From: Candidatus Nitrosopelagicus sp.
GTDB lineage: Archaea > Thermoproteota > Nitrososphaeria > Nitrososphaerales > Nitrosopumilaceae
Reading direction: 5' to 3'
DNA: 64,000 nucleotides
Assembly (NCBI GenBank): GCA_028343215.1
Contig: JAOLYB010000002.1
Coordinates: 62,001-126,000, forward strand
Part shown: piece after piece, positions 36,493-45,529 of the stretch
How the letters are laid out: each line of letters begins with the position of its first letter
Position numbering within the stretch: the stretch's first letter is position 1
Notes under the pieces: generated by a model
The model's input: only the letters and a program-made list of their open reading frames with translations
The model's database searches: none
Told to the model about the DNA's origin: nothing
Made by a program: the position numbers and the translations under genes

Positions 36493-36927
36493 CTAGAACG
36501 TTAACGACATTCGAATGTGATCAATTCCAACTCTTTGGAATATCTCTCCTTCTTCAATAAAACCACACTTTTTGTAGAATCCCCTTACAGAGTAGATGGA
36601 ATCCAATATCAGTTGAGAAAAGTTTTTTGTAGAATAATATTCCGTTATTTGTAAAATACAGTTTTTTCCATAATTTTTTGCTCTAAACTCTTTAAGGATA
36701 GCCATCCTCTCGAGCTTTATTGTATTTTCTATACGACGAATTCTTACAGAACCAGCGATTTTTTTTCCATCAAATATTAAAAAATGATCACATGTTTCAT
36801 CATGTTTATCAAATAATTCAGATTCCAAAATTCCTAATTCAGTGTTAAAGACAGATTTACGTATATTTCGTATATGTGAAAAGTCCTCATCATTGAAATT
36901 TAATTTTAATATATTAATTTCAATCAT
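36493..36927 (-). CDS. GNAT family N-acetyltransferase
   Basis: 144 residues. LERMAILKEFRAKNYGKNCILQIT is the acetyl-CoA-binding motif (V/I-x-x-x-x-R-G-x-G/A type, here RAKNYG) with the preceding strand, and FYKKCGFIEEGEIF is the usual C-terminal GNAT strand-helix. The end (RVGIDHIRMSL) suggests a substrate pocket. The acceptor is not known. It starts nine bases after the winged-helix gene stop, so it is likely co-transcribed. Confidence 0.85.
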   Translation of the reverse strand: MIEINILKLNFNDEDFSHIRNIRKSVFNTELGILESELFDKHDETCDHFLIFDGKKIAGSVRIRRIENTIKLERMAILKEFRAKNYGKNCILQITEYYSTKNFSQLILDSIYSVRGFYKKCGFIEEGEIFQRVGIDHIRMSLTF

Positions 36928-36936
36928 AAATGAACA

Positions 36937-37317
36937 TTATTTCTTATTAGAGCTGTTTGGATAGAGATGTAAAGTTGCATCATTATTGTCAAATGTGATT
37001 TCAGCTCTTCCAATTCTACTCTTGTATAGTTTAACTTTTTTACCTTCCACAAAATTAAATTTTTCAATTTCCACTAATGTTAATTCTTCAAGTTTTACCA
37101 AAGTTTTGTAAACGGCAGATAAGGATATGTTTAACTCTTCAGCGATTTTTGGGGCATCTTTTGAATCTTTAGTTATTGAAAATAATACTGAACGATGACA
37201 TGCATTAGTTAATGAATCCATGATTTTTTGAGTTATGTCATATTCACTTAATTGTAAAATATTTGGCTTAGGAAGCGCCTCACGAACAATACTTTTCTTT
37301 ATATTATTTGGGGTCAT
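36937..37317 (-). CDS. Winged-helix DNA-binding protein (second of a tandem pair)
   Basis: 126 residues. The helix-turn-helix region is DAPKIAEELNISLSAVYKTLVKLEELTLVEI (about 50-82), followed by a wing and strand-rich tail. It is a paralogue of the 37304-37642 protein: both have YDVTQK/YDITQK, SVYK and KLEELTL/DLEELTL at matching places. The genes overlap by 14 bases. A local regulator, possibly of cbtB, is inferred from position only. Confidence 0.85.
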   Translation of the reverse strand: MTPNNIKKSIVREALPKPNILQLSEYDITQKIMDSLTNACHRSVLFSITKDSKDAPKIAEELNISLSAVYKTLVKLEELTLVEIEKFNFVEGKKVKLYKSRIGRAEITFDNNDATLHLYPNSSNKK

Positions 37318-37642
37318 TTGGAGTCAAGGTTAATGATGCCTCAGGTTTTTTTATACTTATCTCGGCGTCCTTTATTCTACTCCGGTAAACCTTGAATCTA
37401 CGACCTTTTTCAGAAATTTGCCAGCTGTCTACATGGATTAATGTTAGCTCTTCCAAATCAGAGATTTTTTTATAAACGGAGCTTAAAGGAATTTTATGTT
37501 TTTCAGATAATTCCGCAGCAGTTTTTCCTTTTCGGATAATTGAGAAAATAATTGCACGGGATTCTGCATCGGCTAACATTTCAATAACTTTCTGAGTTAC
37601 ATCATATTTTTTTAATTGAGGTAAAGTTATTCGTTTAGTCAT
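37304..37642 (-). CDS. Winged-helix DNA-binding protein (first of a tandem pair)
   Basis: 112 residues, with TAAELSEKHKIPLSSVYKKISDLEELTLIHV as the DNA-binding helices and a following strand-rich tail (KGRRFKVYRSRIKDAEISI). Tandem duplicate of the next gene; the two may form a heterodimer. The start lies 74 bases after the cbtB stop. Confidence 0.85.
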   Translation of the reverse strand: MTKRITLPQLKKYDVTQKVIEMLADAESRAIIFSIIRKGKTAAELSEKHKIPLSSVYKKISDLEELTLIHVDSWQISEKGRRFKVYRSRIKDAEISIKKPEASLTLTPNDPK

Positions 37643-37716
37643 GAATGTTTCTAAAATAAACTATATTTAACACACATTATATATTCTTAGAATTTAGAAT
37701 GAGATTATAGAATGAA

Positions 37717-37929
37717 TTAATGGCAAGGGAAACCAGCGGCATGTCTCATATCATGTGTTAATTCATGTATGAACATTTCATCAAATGCTTGTTCACCCAT
37801 AACTACACTGAAAATATGTCCTTGGTCAAAACCTACTACGAATAATCCAAATCCAAATACAAGCGCCAATACAGCAATTGCAATTTTAGAAACACCCGAA
37901 CTAGTAATTGTAGTTTGTTCTTGTGACAT
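37717..37929 (-). CDS. cbtB: CbtB-like small membrane protein (putative cobalt transport)
   Basis: 70 residues: one membrane helix (KIAIAVLALVFGFGLFVVGFDQGHIF) and a His-rich C-terminus ending HELTHDMRHAAGFPCH. This tail is the hallmark of CbtB, a predicted cobalt transporter subunit normally paired with CbtA. No cbtA is in the window. The family is a prediction from genomic context (B12-related genes), not proven transport. Two winged-helix genes follow directly. Confidence 0.85.
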   Translation of the reverse strand: MSQEQTTITSSGVSKIAIAVLALVFGFGLFVVGFDQGHIFSVVMGEQAFDEMFIHELTHDMRHAAGFPCH

Positions 37930-37983
37930 TGATTTTTTGAAGAAACTTATCTATTTAAAAGTAATTAAAAACCGGCTCATTGT

Positions 37984-38634
37984 ATGAAGATCTATTTTTT
38001 AGCAATACCAATCATTGTTGGAGTACTTATAGGAATTGGGCTTGTTAGTAACTTAGATCAAGATTCCGGTAATTCATCAGTTTTAACCAAAGAGAATCTA
38101 ATCGAAGGAACTATCATAATGGGCAATCCGAATGCCAAGATTACAATAATTGAATTTGGAGACTACCAGTGTACTTTTTGTTATAAATTTCATGATGAAA
38201 CAATGAAGAAGATTACCGACAAATATATCAAAACAAATAATGTGAATTTTATCTATAAAGACTTTCCATTAAATGGTGAACAATCGATTTTGGCATCTGA
38301 AGCAGTCTATTGTGCGCAAAAACAAAACAAGTTTTGGGAATATCACAATACATTGTATAATAATTGGGGAGGGGAAAATACAGGATGGATAACTGAAAAT
38401 GTTTTACTAGGATTTGCCAGAGATTTAGAAATGAATCCGGATGATTTTAGTCAATGTTTAGGAAAATCGGAGTTTAGACAGAAAGTTCTGGATAATGAAA
38501 AATTTGGTCGAGAAATTGGCATCAATGCAACACCGTCATTTTTGATATTTAATGACAATGAGATATATCGAATAATCGGTGCACAGCCATTTGAAAAATT
38601 TGAACAGGCATTTCAAAAACTTGGAAACTCATGA
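37984..38634 (+). CDS. Membrane-anchored or secreted DsbA-like oxidoreductase
   Basis: 216 residues. An N-terminal signal or anchor (IYFLAIPIIVGVLIGIGLVS) is followed by a DsbA-like domain with CTFC in EFGDYQCTFCYKF and a cis-proline in NATPSFLIF. It is closely related to the 4570-5379 protein but lacks its N-terminal cytoplasmic extension. It probably acts in disulfide formation outside the membrane. It is divergent from cbtB, with a 54-base gap between the starts. Confidence 0.9.
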   Translation: MKIYFLAIPIIVGVLIGIGLVSNLDQDSGNSSVLTKENLIEGTIIMGNPNAKITIIEFGDYQCTFCYKFHDETMKKITDKYIKTNNVNFIYKDFPLNGEQSILASEAVYCAQKQNKFWEYHNTLYNNWGGENTGWITENVLLGFARDLEMNPDDFSQCLGKSEFRQKVLDNEKFGREIGINATPSFLIFNDNEIYRIIGAQPFEKFEQAFQKLGNS

Positions 38635-38679
38635 AATTGATATTTTAACTCAAAAAAGGTTACATAAAATTAATAGAAT

Positions 38680-38862
38680 TTAGCAATCATAACCAATAGT
38701 TTTCATACCATAACAAGGCTTGTTTCCCTTACTCCAGCATTTACAAGAACAAGAAACGGCTTTTCCAGTTTCTAAATCTTTCACAACTTTATGAAATACT
38801 CCTTCTCTAACTTTTGATTCAATAGATATTGTTTCATATCGTTCATCATCCGAATTAGTCAT
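38680..38862 (-). CDS. Small Cys-rich protein, 60 aa
   Basis: The C-terminal part SCSCKCWSKGNKPCYGM ... GYDC has five Cys and may bind zinc or an Fe-S cluster. It resembles a SWIM finger start (CxC) but lacks the final CxH. Unknown function. The start ATG at 38862 is the only one in frame. Confidence 0.6.
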   Translation of the reverse strand: MTNSDDERYETISIESKVREGVFHKVVKDLETGKAVSCSCKCWSKGNKPCYGMKTIGYDC

Positions 38863-38980
38863 TATTCTTAGATATTATATCCCCTAAAAAAAGTTAAAAA
38901 AATAGGTATGTTAGTTAAATGATCAATCATGGATAAGAAATCAGCACATGGAATATTAACGTCACATTCTAAAATCACCT

Positions 38981-39184
38981 ATGGATGGAGAAACAAAATA
39001 TGTGGCTTTGGAAGAATTCTTAATGAATAAAACCGAGAATATTACTCTAACATTCATAGAAATTAACGAAATAATTGGAAAAAAACTTCCAGTACCAAGT
39101 GATTCAGCAGTATTCAAAGCAGGTTACAAAGTTGAGAAGATTGATTTTAAAACAAAATCAGTGATATTTTCAAAAATTGAATAA
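38981..39184 (+). CDS. Small DUF7662-like protein
   Basis: 67 residues. KYVALEEFLMNKTENITLTFIEINEIIGKKLP, followed by FKAGYKVEKIDFKTKSVIFSKI, matches my memory of the DUF7662 order (KY-x-L-x-x-FL ... LTF-x-E-I-E-x-ILG-x-x-LP ... AG-W/Y-x-V-x-x-VD ... V-x-F-x-R), with the middle Trp segment shortened. Function unknown. It lies before prf1 on the same strand. Confidence 0.65.
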   Translation: MDGETKYVALEEFLMNKTENITLTFIEINEIIGKKLPVPSDSAVFKAGYKVEKIDFKTKSVIFSKIE

Positions 39185-39253
39185 TCAACTAAAAATCCGT
39201 TAAGCTGCGAACAATCACTAATGTTAATATTCTGAGTCAAGGACTATTAGAAA

Positions 39254-40531
39254 ATGGGAAAATTTGAGGTTCAAAATGTAGATTCTGTAAAAATGTACAA
39301 GATTAGAAAAACATTAGAAGAGTTAACTCAACATTCAGGTCGTGGAACTGAACTTATCACGGTGTATATTCCAAAAGGTCAACAACTTCATGAAGTAATG
39401 ACACAGTTAAGAGAAGAACAAGGTACTGCAGACAATATAAAATCAGATTTGACTAGAACTCATGTGGTAGATTCATTGTCAAAAGTACAACAAAGATTGA
39501 AACTGTACAAAAAAACACCAGAAAAAGGGTTAGTAGTATTCTGTGGTGCACTTCCAAGAGAAGGAGGAGGTCCACCAGGAAGTGAAGTTGTAAAAATATA
39601 TGAAATAGACCCACCTAAAGATTTGACCACATCATTATACCGATGTGATGATCATTTTCATACCGATATTTTGAAAGACATGTTACAAGATGACAATATT
39701 ATTGGGCTATTGGCAATTGATGCAAAAGATGCAGGATGGGGATTATTGCACGGAGACAAACTAGAAGTTTTAAAACAAACAGGTTCAGGAGTTGCAGGAA
39801 AACACAGACAAGGAGGACAATCAGCAAAACGATTTCAAAAATTAAGGGAAATGGAATTACAATACTATTTTAACAGAGTTGCAGAAATAACTAGAGAGTA
39901 TTTTATTGACATCTATAAAGTAAAAGGATTGATTGTATCAGGTCCAGGTCCAACAAAAGAAGAATTTGTGAATAAAGAGTATTTAGAATACAGATTACAA
40001 AATAACATAATCGCTACAATTGATGCATCATATTCAGGTGCAGAAGGAATCAGAGAAGCGTTTTCAAAGTGCTCAGATATTTTATCAAATTTCAGAATGG
40101 TAGAAGAGAAAAAAATAATTGAAAAATTATTTCAAGAAATTAATACAAATTCAGGGTTAGGAAGTTATGGTCTAAAAGAAGTAATTGAGATGTTAAAAAA
40201 TAACATTGCTGGAATGGTGGTTATCTCAGACGATATCAATATGAGTCGAATTCAAAAGACATGTAAAAGATGTTCAAAGGTAGAAGATGAACTGATTGAA
40301 TTTGGAAAAAGAATTGCAAGAAAAACAGAAATGAAGAATATAGCATGTTCAGAATGTAAATCAACAGATTTTGAAATAATTGATCAAGATCTTGTAGACT
40401 ATATTGCATTAACTGCAGCTCAAACGGGAACTAAGGTGGAGGTTGTTTCAGGAAAAACAGAACACGGAGTAATGTTAGGCAGTTTAGGAAATATAGCAGC
40501 TATACTTCGTTATAATCCAAATCGCAGTTAG
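39254..40531 (+). CDS. prf1: Peptide chain release factor aRF1
   Basis: aRF1 decodes all stop codons and triggers peptide release. DNIKSDLTRTHV carries the stop-codon-reading NIKS motif (about residue 60) and HRQGGQSAKRF the peptidyl-transferase GGQ motif (about 185). The C-terminal domain includes a zinc-like CKRC ... CSEC set. The length (425) is typical. It overlaps the convergent HIT gene by four bases. Confidence 0.96.
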   Translation: MGKFEVQNVDSVKMYKIRKTLEELTQHSGRGTELITVYIPKGQQLHEVMTQLREEQGTADNIKSDLTRTHVVDSLSKVQQRLKLYKKTPEKGLVVFCGALPREGGGPPGSEVVKIYEIDPPKDLTTSLYRCDDHFHTDILKDMLQDDNIIGLLAIDAKDAGWGLLHGDKLEVLKQTGSGVAGKHRQGGQSAKRFQKLREMELQYYFNRVAEITREYFIDIYKVKGLIVSGPGPTKEEFVNKEYLEYRLQNNIIATIDASYSGAEGIREAFSKCSDILSNFRMVEEKKIIEKLFQEINTNSGLGSYGLKEVIEMLKNNIAGMVVISDDINMSRIQKTCKRCSKVEDELIEFGKRIARKTEMKNIACSECKSTDFEIIDQDLVDYIALTAAQTGTKVEVVSGKTEHGVMLGSLGNIAAILRYNPNRS

Positions 40532-40932
40532 AAAGAATCTTTAATCTTTTGTTGTAAATTAGACAATTCATCGTCAGCAGGAATTTCTCTCTTTGTCCAC
40601 ATGGTGGCCTTGTCTGCATATCGAGGAATAATATGTATGTGAACATGAGGAATGATTTGTTTTGCCTCTTTACCATTATTTTGTGCAATACTAAAAGCAA
40701 CAGCTCCCGTGGCTTTAAGAATGGCATTTGCAATTTCAGGAACCAGAGAAAATAATTCAGCCACTTCATTTTTTGGCATATCTATAATTTTCTCATATGG
40801 TTTTTTTGGGATAACTAAAGAATGTCCAGTATCAATAGGATATTTATCTAAAATGGCGACATGGTTTTCATCTTCAAAAATAACATAACCAGGCCTCGTT
40901 CCTTCAATAATTTCTGTGAATAGGGTCATCAC
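40528..40932 (-). CDS. HIT family nucleotide-binding hydrolase
   Basis: 134 residues with the histidine triad HVHIHIIPRY near residue 97, and the preceding DTGHSLVIPKKPY region. HIT proteins hydrolyse nucleotidyl-phosphoramidates or AMP-lysine adducts. The start is ATG at 40932 (MMTLFTEII) or the next Met. Specific substrate unknown. Confidence 0.92.
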   Translation of the reverse strand: MMTLFTEIIEGTRPGYVIFEDENHVAILDKYPIDTGHSLVIPKKPYEKIIDMPKNEVAELFSLVPEIANAILKATGAVAFSIAQNNGKEAKQIIPHVHIHIIPRYADKATMWTKREIPADDELSNLQQKIKDSF

Positions 40933-40999
40933 AGATGATTAGACTTGTAGATAGTATAAACGATATTGATTTATTTGGTCGATAAATTTGGAATGAACA

Positions 41000-41599
41000 A
41001 TGGGTAAGAATAGACGTGAAAAGAGAGAAGAAGAACGTGAAGGATTTGCAAGTAAAAGATCATCACAATATCGAATGAGAAATCTCAAAGCGTTAGGAAT
41101 TTTATCTATGATTGGAGTTATTGTTGCATTTGCTTGTTACGAATTTGTTACTTCAACAAACAATGTCCCAGGAGCCCCAGAAAATGCTGGAAAATTGGGA
41201 GATGAGCATATTCATGCATCGCTATTAGTCAGCATATTTGGCGATAAATTTGACTTTTCAACACCAAACTATCAGGTAAAAACACCGTGGATTCACTTTG
41301 AAAATCAAGATGGCGATACAATACACAGACATTCTACAGGAGTGGAACTTGAATTTTTATTCAATTCAATGAGTGTTGGTGTTGACGAAAATTGTTTTAT
41401 TTTCCCAGATGGAAGACAGTTTTGTAATAATGAGGATTATTCATTAAAGTTTTACATTAATCAACAATTGATTGAAGACATACGACAATATATCATCCAA
41501 GAAGATGATAGAATTCTAATCACATATGGAAATGAAGATCAATTAGCTATCGACAAACAGCTAGCAGAGTTAAATGCACAAGCAATCAATAGATTGTGA
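41000..41599 (+). CDS. Membrane-anchored His-rich extracytoplasmic protein
   Basis: 199 residues: a very basic N-terminus, one membrane helix ([20 protein letters not shown], about 31-50) and an outside domain with [27 protein letters not shown] and [11 protein letters not shown]. The spaced His clusters suggest a metal site, and the two Cys may form a disulfide. I do not know the family name. It overlaps ilvD by four bases, which is odd for an outside protein. Confidence 0.8.
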   Translation: MGKNRREKREEEREGFASKRSSQYRMRNLKALGILSMIGVIVAFACYEFVTSTNNVPGAPENAGKLGDEHIHASLLVSIFGDKFDFSTPNYQVKTPWIHFENQDGDTIHRHSTGVELEFLFNSMSVGVDENCFIFPDGRQFCNNEDYSLKFYINQQLIEDIRQYIIQEDDRILITYGNEDQLAIDKQLAELNAQAINRL

Positions 41600-43284
41600 G
41601 TAAAATGAAAATTTCAAGTAGGAATGTTGTTGAAGGTACAGCTCGAGCTCCACATCGTGCAATGTATAAGGCAATGGGACTTACAAATGAAGATTTAAGC
41701 AAATCATTTGTTGGAGTATGTCATACAGGTAATGAGGCAACTCCTTGTAACATACATCTTCCAAATCTTGCACAACAAGCAAAACAAGGAGTAACTGATG
41801 GAGGTGCAACACCAAGAGAATTTAGTACAATTGCAGTGAGTGACGGAATTGCAATGGGTCACGAAGGAATGAAATCATCATTAATCAGCAGAGAAGTGAT
41901 TGCAGATTCAATTGAACTAATGGTAAGAGCTCATCAATACGATGCATTAGTTGGAATAGCAGGATGTGACAAAAGTCTTCCAGGTACAATGATGGGGATG
42001 ATAAGACTCAACATACCATCAGTATTTGTGTATGGAGGAACTATCATGCCAGGAATGTTAGATGGTAGAGAGTTAACCGTAGTAGATGTTTATGAAGCCG
42101 TAGGTTCGTATGATGCAGGAAAAATTTCTGCAGAAGAGTTGGAAAATATTGAAAATGTCGCATGTCCTAATGCAGGATCATGTGGTGGAATGTTTACCGC
42201 AAATACAATGGCATCAATTTCCGAAGCGATTGGATTATCATTGCCAGGAAGTGCAAGTCCACCTGCAGAAGATGAAAGACGAAATAAAATAGTCTTTGAG
42301 ACTGGAAAAGCATGTACAAATCTTCTACAATTAGGCATAAAACCACTAGACATTGTAACGTTTGAAGCATTTGAAAATTCAATCACAATGTTAAATGCAG
42401 TAGGAGGTTCAACAAATGGAATTTTGCATTTATTGGCAATGGCAAATGAAGCAGGAATTAATCTCACGTATGATGATTTTGAGAGAATAAGGAAAAAAAC
42501 ACCACACCTTGCAGACATGAAACCTGGTGGAAATTATGTAATGAACAGTTTAGATAAAATTGGAGGAATTCCATTGATCATGAAAAAATTATTAGACAAA
42601 AATTTGATACATGGAGATTCGATGACAGTTACAGGTAAAACTATTAAACAGAATTTAGATGAATTAGCAATTACAGAAGTTCCAGAACAACAAATTGTCA
42701 AATCAGTTGAACAGCCAATACACGAAGTGGGTACTGCAGTAATTCTAAAAGGCACACTAGCGCCAGAAGGTGGAGTGATTAAAACTGCAGGAGTTGAAAT
42801 GAAAGAATTTACAGGAACTGCAAAGGTTTACGATAGAGAAGAATATGCGTTTGAAGCAGTTTCAAAAGGCGAGATAGATGAAGGAGATGTAGTAGTGATC
42901 AGATATGAAGGACCAAAAGGAGGTCCAGGAATGAGAGAGATGTTGTCGACAACTGCAGCCCTTGTAGGTCAAGGACTGGGAAAGAAAGTTGCAATGGTAA
43001 CAGATGGTAGATTTTCAGGAGGAACGCGTGGATTTATGGTAGGACATGTTGCACCAGAAGCATTTGTTGGAGGACCGATAGCACTTGTAAAAAATGGAGA
43101 TGAAATATCAATTAAATTAGAAGATAATTCACTCAACCTAAACATATCTGAAGAAGAATTATCTTCTAGGAAAGAACAATGGAGAAGACCCGCACCAAAC
43201 TACACCACAGGTGCACTTGCAAAGTTCGCATCACTTGTAGGATCAGCAGCAAATGGTGCCATTACAAAACCTGCACAGTATTAA
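41596..43284 (+). CDS. ilvD: Dihydroxy-acid dehydratase
   Basis: IlvD dehydrates dihydroxy acids in valine, leucine and isoleucine synthesis, using an Fe-S cluster. [26 protein letters not shown] and [16 protein letters not shown] supply the cluster and substrate Cys residues. [10 protein letters not shown] and [21 protein letters not shown] are the C-terminal signatures. The length (562) is normal. The start is ATG 41605 or the TTG/GTG codons before it; the track's 41596 overlaps the previous gene. Confidence 0.96.
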   Translation: MSKMKISSRNVVEGTARAPHRAMYKAMGLTNEDLSKSFVGVCHTGNEATPCNIHLPNLAQQAKQGVTDGGATPREFSTIAVSDGIAMGHEGMKSSLISREVIADSIELMVRAHQYDALVGIAGCDKSLPGTMMGMIRLNIPSVFVYGGTIMPGMLDGRELTVVDVYEAVGSYDAGKISAEELENIENVACPNAGSCGGMFTANTMASISEAIGLSLPGSASPPAEDERRNKIVFETGKACTNLLQLGIKPLDIVTFEAFENSITMLNAVGGSTNGILHLLAMANEAGINLTYDDFERIRKKTPHLADMKPGGNYVMNSLDKIGGIPLIMKKLLDKNLIHGDSMTVTGKTIKQNLDELAITEVPEQQIVKSVEQPIHEVGTAVILKGTLAPEGGVIKTAGVEMKEFTGTAKVYDREEYAFEAVSKGEIDEGDVVVIRYEGPKGGPGMREMLSTTAALVGQGLGKKVAMVTDGRFSGGTRGFMVGHVAPEAFVGGPIALVKNGDEISIKLEDNSLNLNISEEELSSRKEQWRRPAPNYTTGALAKFASLVGSAANGAITKPAQY

Positions 43285-43482
43285 TTATTCAAAATGCTTT
43301 TCACATAACATTATATTTTTTGAATCTAGAGTTTTTGCAGTAAGAGAAGTTCCATCCTGAATTCCTTTTTTGCAAACATAACAATTCATTTCATGTGCAT
43401 CAGTTCTCAAAAATACAGGTTCTGTCTTTAAAATAAAATCCTGAATTAAAGCAGATTTTCCAGAATATACTAATTGGCTCAT
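43285..43482 (-). CDS. Small Cys-rich protein, about 65 aa
   Basis: Probable start is the Met of MSQLVYSGKSA at 43482. The second half has CYVCKKG and CEKHFE, a Cys3-His zinc-ribbon-like set. The gene abuts the ilvD stop and converges with it. Unknown function. Confidence 0.65.
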   Translation of the reverse strand: MSQLVYSGKSALIQDFILKTEPVFLRTDAHEMNCYVCKKGIQDGTSLTAKTLDSKNIMLCEKHFE

Positions 43483-43513
43483 ATCCCACGTAGAATACAA
43501 TATGATATAAAGG

Positions 43514-43557
43514 TACCGTACTTTACTGTAATATCTATTTAGAGTTTAAATACCGTA
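43514..43557 (+). promoter_or_regulatory. trp operon promoter with paired TACCGTA repeats
   Basis: A TATA-like TTTAAATA at 43545-43552 is centred about 30 bases before the trpE GTG. The heptamer TACCGTA occurs twice in direct orientation, at 43514-43520 and 43551-43557, 37 bases apart and flanking the TATA box. This is a plausible operator pair for a trp regulator. The repeat is seen; a regulator binding it is an inference. Confidence 0.5.
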
Positions 43558-43577
43558 TTCTAATAGCATGCCTATGG

Positions 43578-44933
43578 GTGAACACCTTTGGAAAACACAG
43601 CATTACTAAGATTCCTCTAGTGTACACTGAAACCCAACCATTTGACGTTTACAATAAAATATCAAGAAACTATACACATTCTTTTTTGTTTGAATCGCTT
43701 GAAGGGCCAGATGAACTTTCAGAGACATCCATCATGGGATTTGATCCGGAATTGGTCGTTAAAGGTTACTTTAACAAAATAACAATTCAAGACAGAGATG
43801 GAAAAATTGAAACAATTCAAACAGATACACCTCTAGATGAAATCAAAAAATTAGTAAAGAAAACCGACGATATGTCTTATCGATATTTGGGCGGAGCTGT
43901 AGGAAATATCGATTATGACGCCATAAGATTATTTGAAAATATACCAGGAAATAGAGATTTGGAAAAACCAATAATGGAATTTGGGATTTACAATGACGGT
44001 ATCCTATATGACAATAAAAAGAAACAATTTTTTTATTTTTATTATGATGAAAATAGAAAAGATACGATAAAGAAAACAGATGGAGATATGGGCATTTTTG
44101 AAATGTCAGATATTAATCCAAATCTAAATGAAGGTGAATTTGAAAACATCGTAAAAAAAGCAAAAGAATATGTTCATAGTGGAGATGTGTTTCAAGTTGT
44201 ACTTTCTAGAAGATTTTCATTTGAAGGGAAAGGAGATTATCTTAAAGTGTATGAAAAACTTCGAGAACTAAATCCTTCACCATACATGTTTCACCTTAAA
44301 ATGAAAGATGACACAATTATTGGATCAAGTCCAGAGATGTTACTAAGAGTAACTGGAAGAGATGTTGAGACATTTCCAATAGCAGGTACAAGAAAAATTA
44401 CAGATGACGAAGAGAAAAATCAAAAATTAAAAGTTGAATTATTGAACGATGAAAAAGAACTTGCAGAACATACAATGCTTGTAGATTTAGGTAGAAATGA
44501 TATTGGAAGAGTCTGTGAATATGGAACTGTGAAAGTAAAAGAATTAATGAAAATCAAGAGATTTAGTCATGTGCAGCACATAGTGACACACGTAGTGGGT
44601 AAATTGAATGAGAAACATGACATGTATGATGCTTTTCAAGCAGTTTTTCCAGCAGGAACAGTGTCAGGAGCACCAAAAGTAAGGGCGATGGAGATAATTC
44701 AAGAATTAGAACCAACAAAAAGGGAAACATATGCAGGAGCCGTAGGTTATTTTTCATATAACGGATGCTGTGATTTTGCAATAGCGATTAGGAGTATTTT
44801 TGCAGAGGGAGATAAAGGATTCGTACAAGCAGGAGCGGGAATTGTATTTGATTCAATTGCAAAAAATGAATTCAAAGAAACAGAACATAAAGCAAATGCA
44901 ATGATTACCGCATTGAAGGAGGCTTCAGAATGA
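43578..44933 (+). CDS. trpE: Anthranilate synthase component I
   Basis: TrpE makes anthranilate from chorismate and ammonia supplied by TrpG. The 451-residue protein carries the chorismate-binding core: GDVFQVVLSRRF, PSPYMFHLK, IAGTRKI, HTMLVDLGRNDIG, FPAGTVSGAPKVRAMEII and QAGAGIVFDS. The start is GTG; the TATA position supports it. It heads an operon trpE-G-D-C-B-A with overlaps or tiny gaps at each step. Confidence 0.96.
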   Translation: MNTFGKHSITKIPLVYTETQPFDVYNKISRNYTHSFLFESLEGPDELSETSIMGFDPELVVKGYFNKITIQDRDGKIETIQTDTPLDEIKKLVKKTDDMSYRYLGGAVGNIDYDAIRLFENIPGNRDLEKPIMEFGIYNDGILYDNKKKQFFYFYYDENRKDTIKKTDGDMGIFEMSDINPNLNEGEFENIVKKAKEYVHSGDVFQVVLSRRFSFEGKGDYLKVYEKLRELNPSPYMFHLKMKDDTIIGSSPEMLLRVTGRDVETFPIAGTRKITDDEEKNQKLKVELLNDEKELAEHTMLVDLGRNDIGRVCEYGTVKVKELMKIKRFSHVQHIVTHVVGKLNEKHDMYDAFQAVFPAGTVSGAPKVRAMEIIQELEPTKRETYAGAVGYFSYNGCCDFAIAIRSIFAEGDKGFVQAGAGIVFDSIAKNEFKETEHKANAMITALKEASE

Positions 44934-45529
44934 AATTTCTAATTATTGACAATTATGATTCTTTTGTATACAATATTGCTCAGAGATTAGGTGAATTGGG
45001 TGTAACATCAGATGTTATTAGAAATGATAAAGTGACAATAAAGAATATTGAAGATTCGGATTATGATGCCATAATTATTTCTCCCGGACCAGGAACTCCT
45101 GATGATGAAAGATATTTTGGAATTTGTAAAAAAGTAATTACCGAACTGGGATCAAAAAAACCAATTTTGGGAGTTTGCCTTGGACATCAAGGAATTATTT
45201 CATGTTTTGGTGGAAAGGTTGTCAATGCAGAAAATATTCGTCATGGAAAAACAAGTCAAGTTACACATACTAACGAATCATTATTCTTAGGAGTAAAAAA
45301 TCCATTTAGAGCAACTAGATATCATTCACTCGTAGGAGAAAAAACTATCATACCAAATTCCTTAAAAATTACTGCCATTGCAGAAGATGACGGAGAGGTG
45401 ATGGGGGTAAGTCATAAAGAATATCTTATCGAAGGAGTTCAATTCCATCCTGAATCTATATTAACAGATGAAGGATCAAAGATATTTTCAAATTTTATAA
45501 AAAAGGTAGAAAAATATGAAAAAAATTAA
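44930..45529 (+). CDS. trpG: Anthranilate synthase component II (glutamine amidotransferase)
   Basis: TrpG releases ammonia from glutamine. The triad is clear: Cys in LGVCLGHQGI, and His-Glu in VQFHPESILT. ISPGPGTPDDE is the oxyanion strand. The ATG overlaps trpE by four bases; the end overlaps trpD by 14. Confidence 0.96.
   Translation: MKFLIIDNYDSFVYNIAQRLGELGVTSDVIRNDKVTIKNIEDSDYDAIIISPGPGTPDDERYFGICKKVITELGSKKPILGVCLGHQGIISCFGGKVVNAENIRHGKTSQVTHTNESLFLGVKNPFRATRYHSLVGEKTIIPNSLKITAIAEDDGEVMGVSHKEYLIEGVQFHPESILTDEGSKIFSNFIKKVEKYEKN

Noticed and set aside
42090-42518. 142-residue minus-strand ORF inside ilvD
   Set aside because: Antisense to conserved IlvD motifs, hence a shadow.
43568-43609. 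A Trp-containing leader peptide (MPMGEHLWKTQHY) overlapping the trpE start, suggesting attenuation
   Set aside because: It has a single Trp, overlaps trpE in another frame, and no alternative terminator stems follow. Leaderless archaeal promoters make attenuation unlikely.
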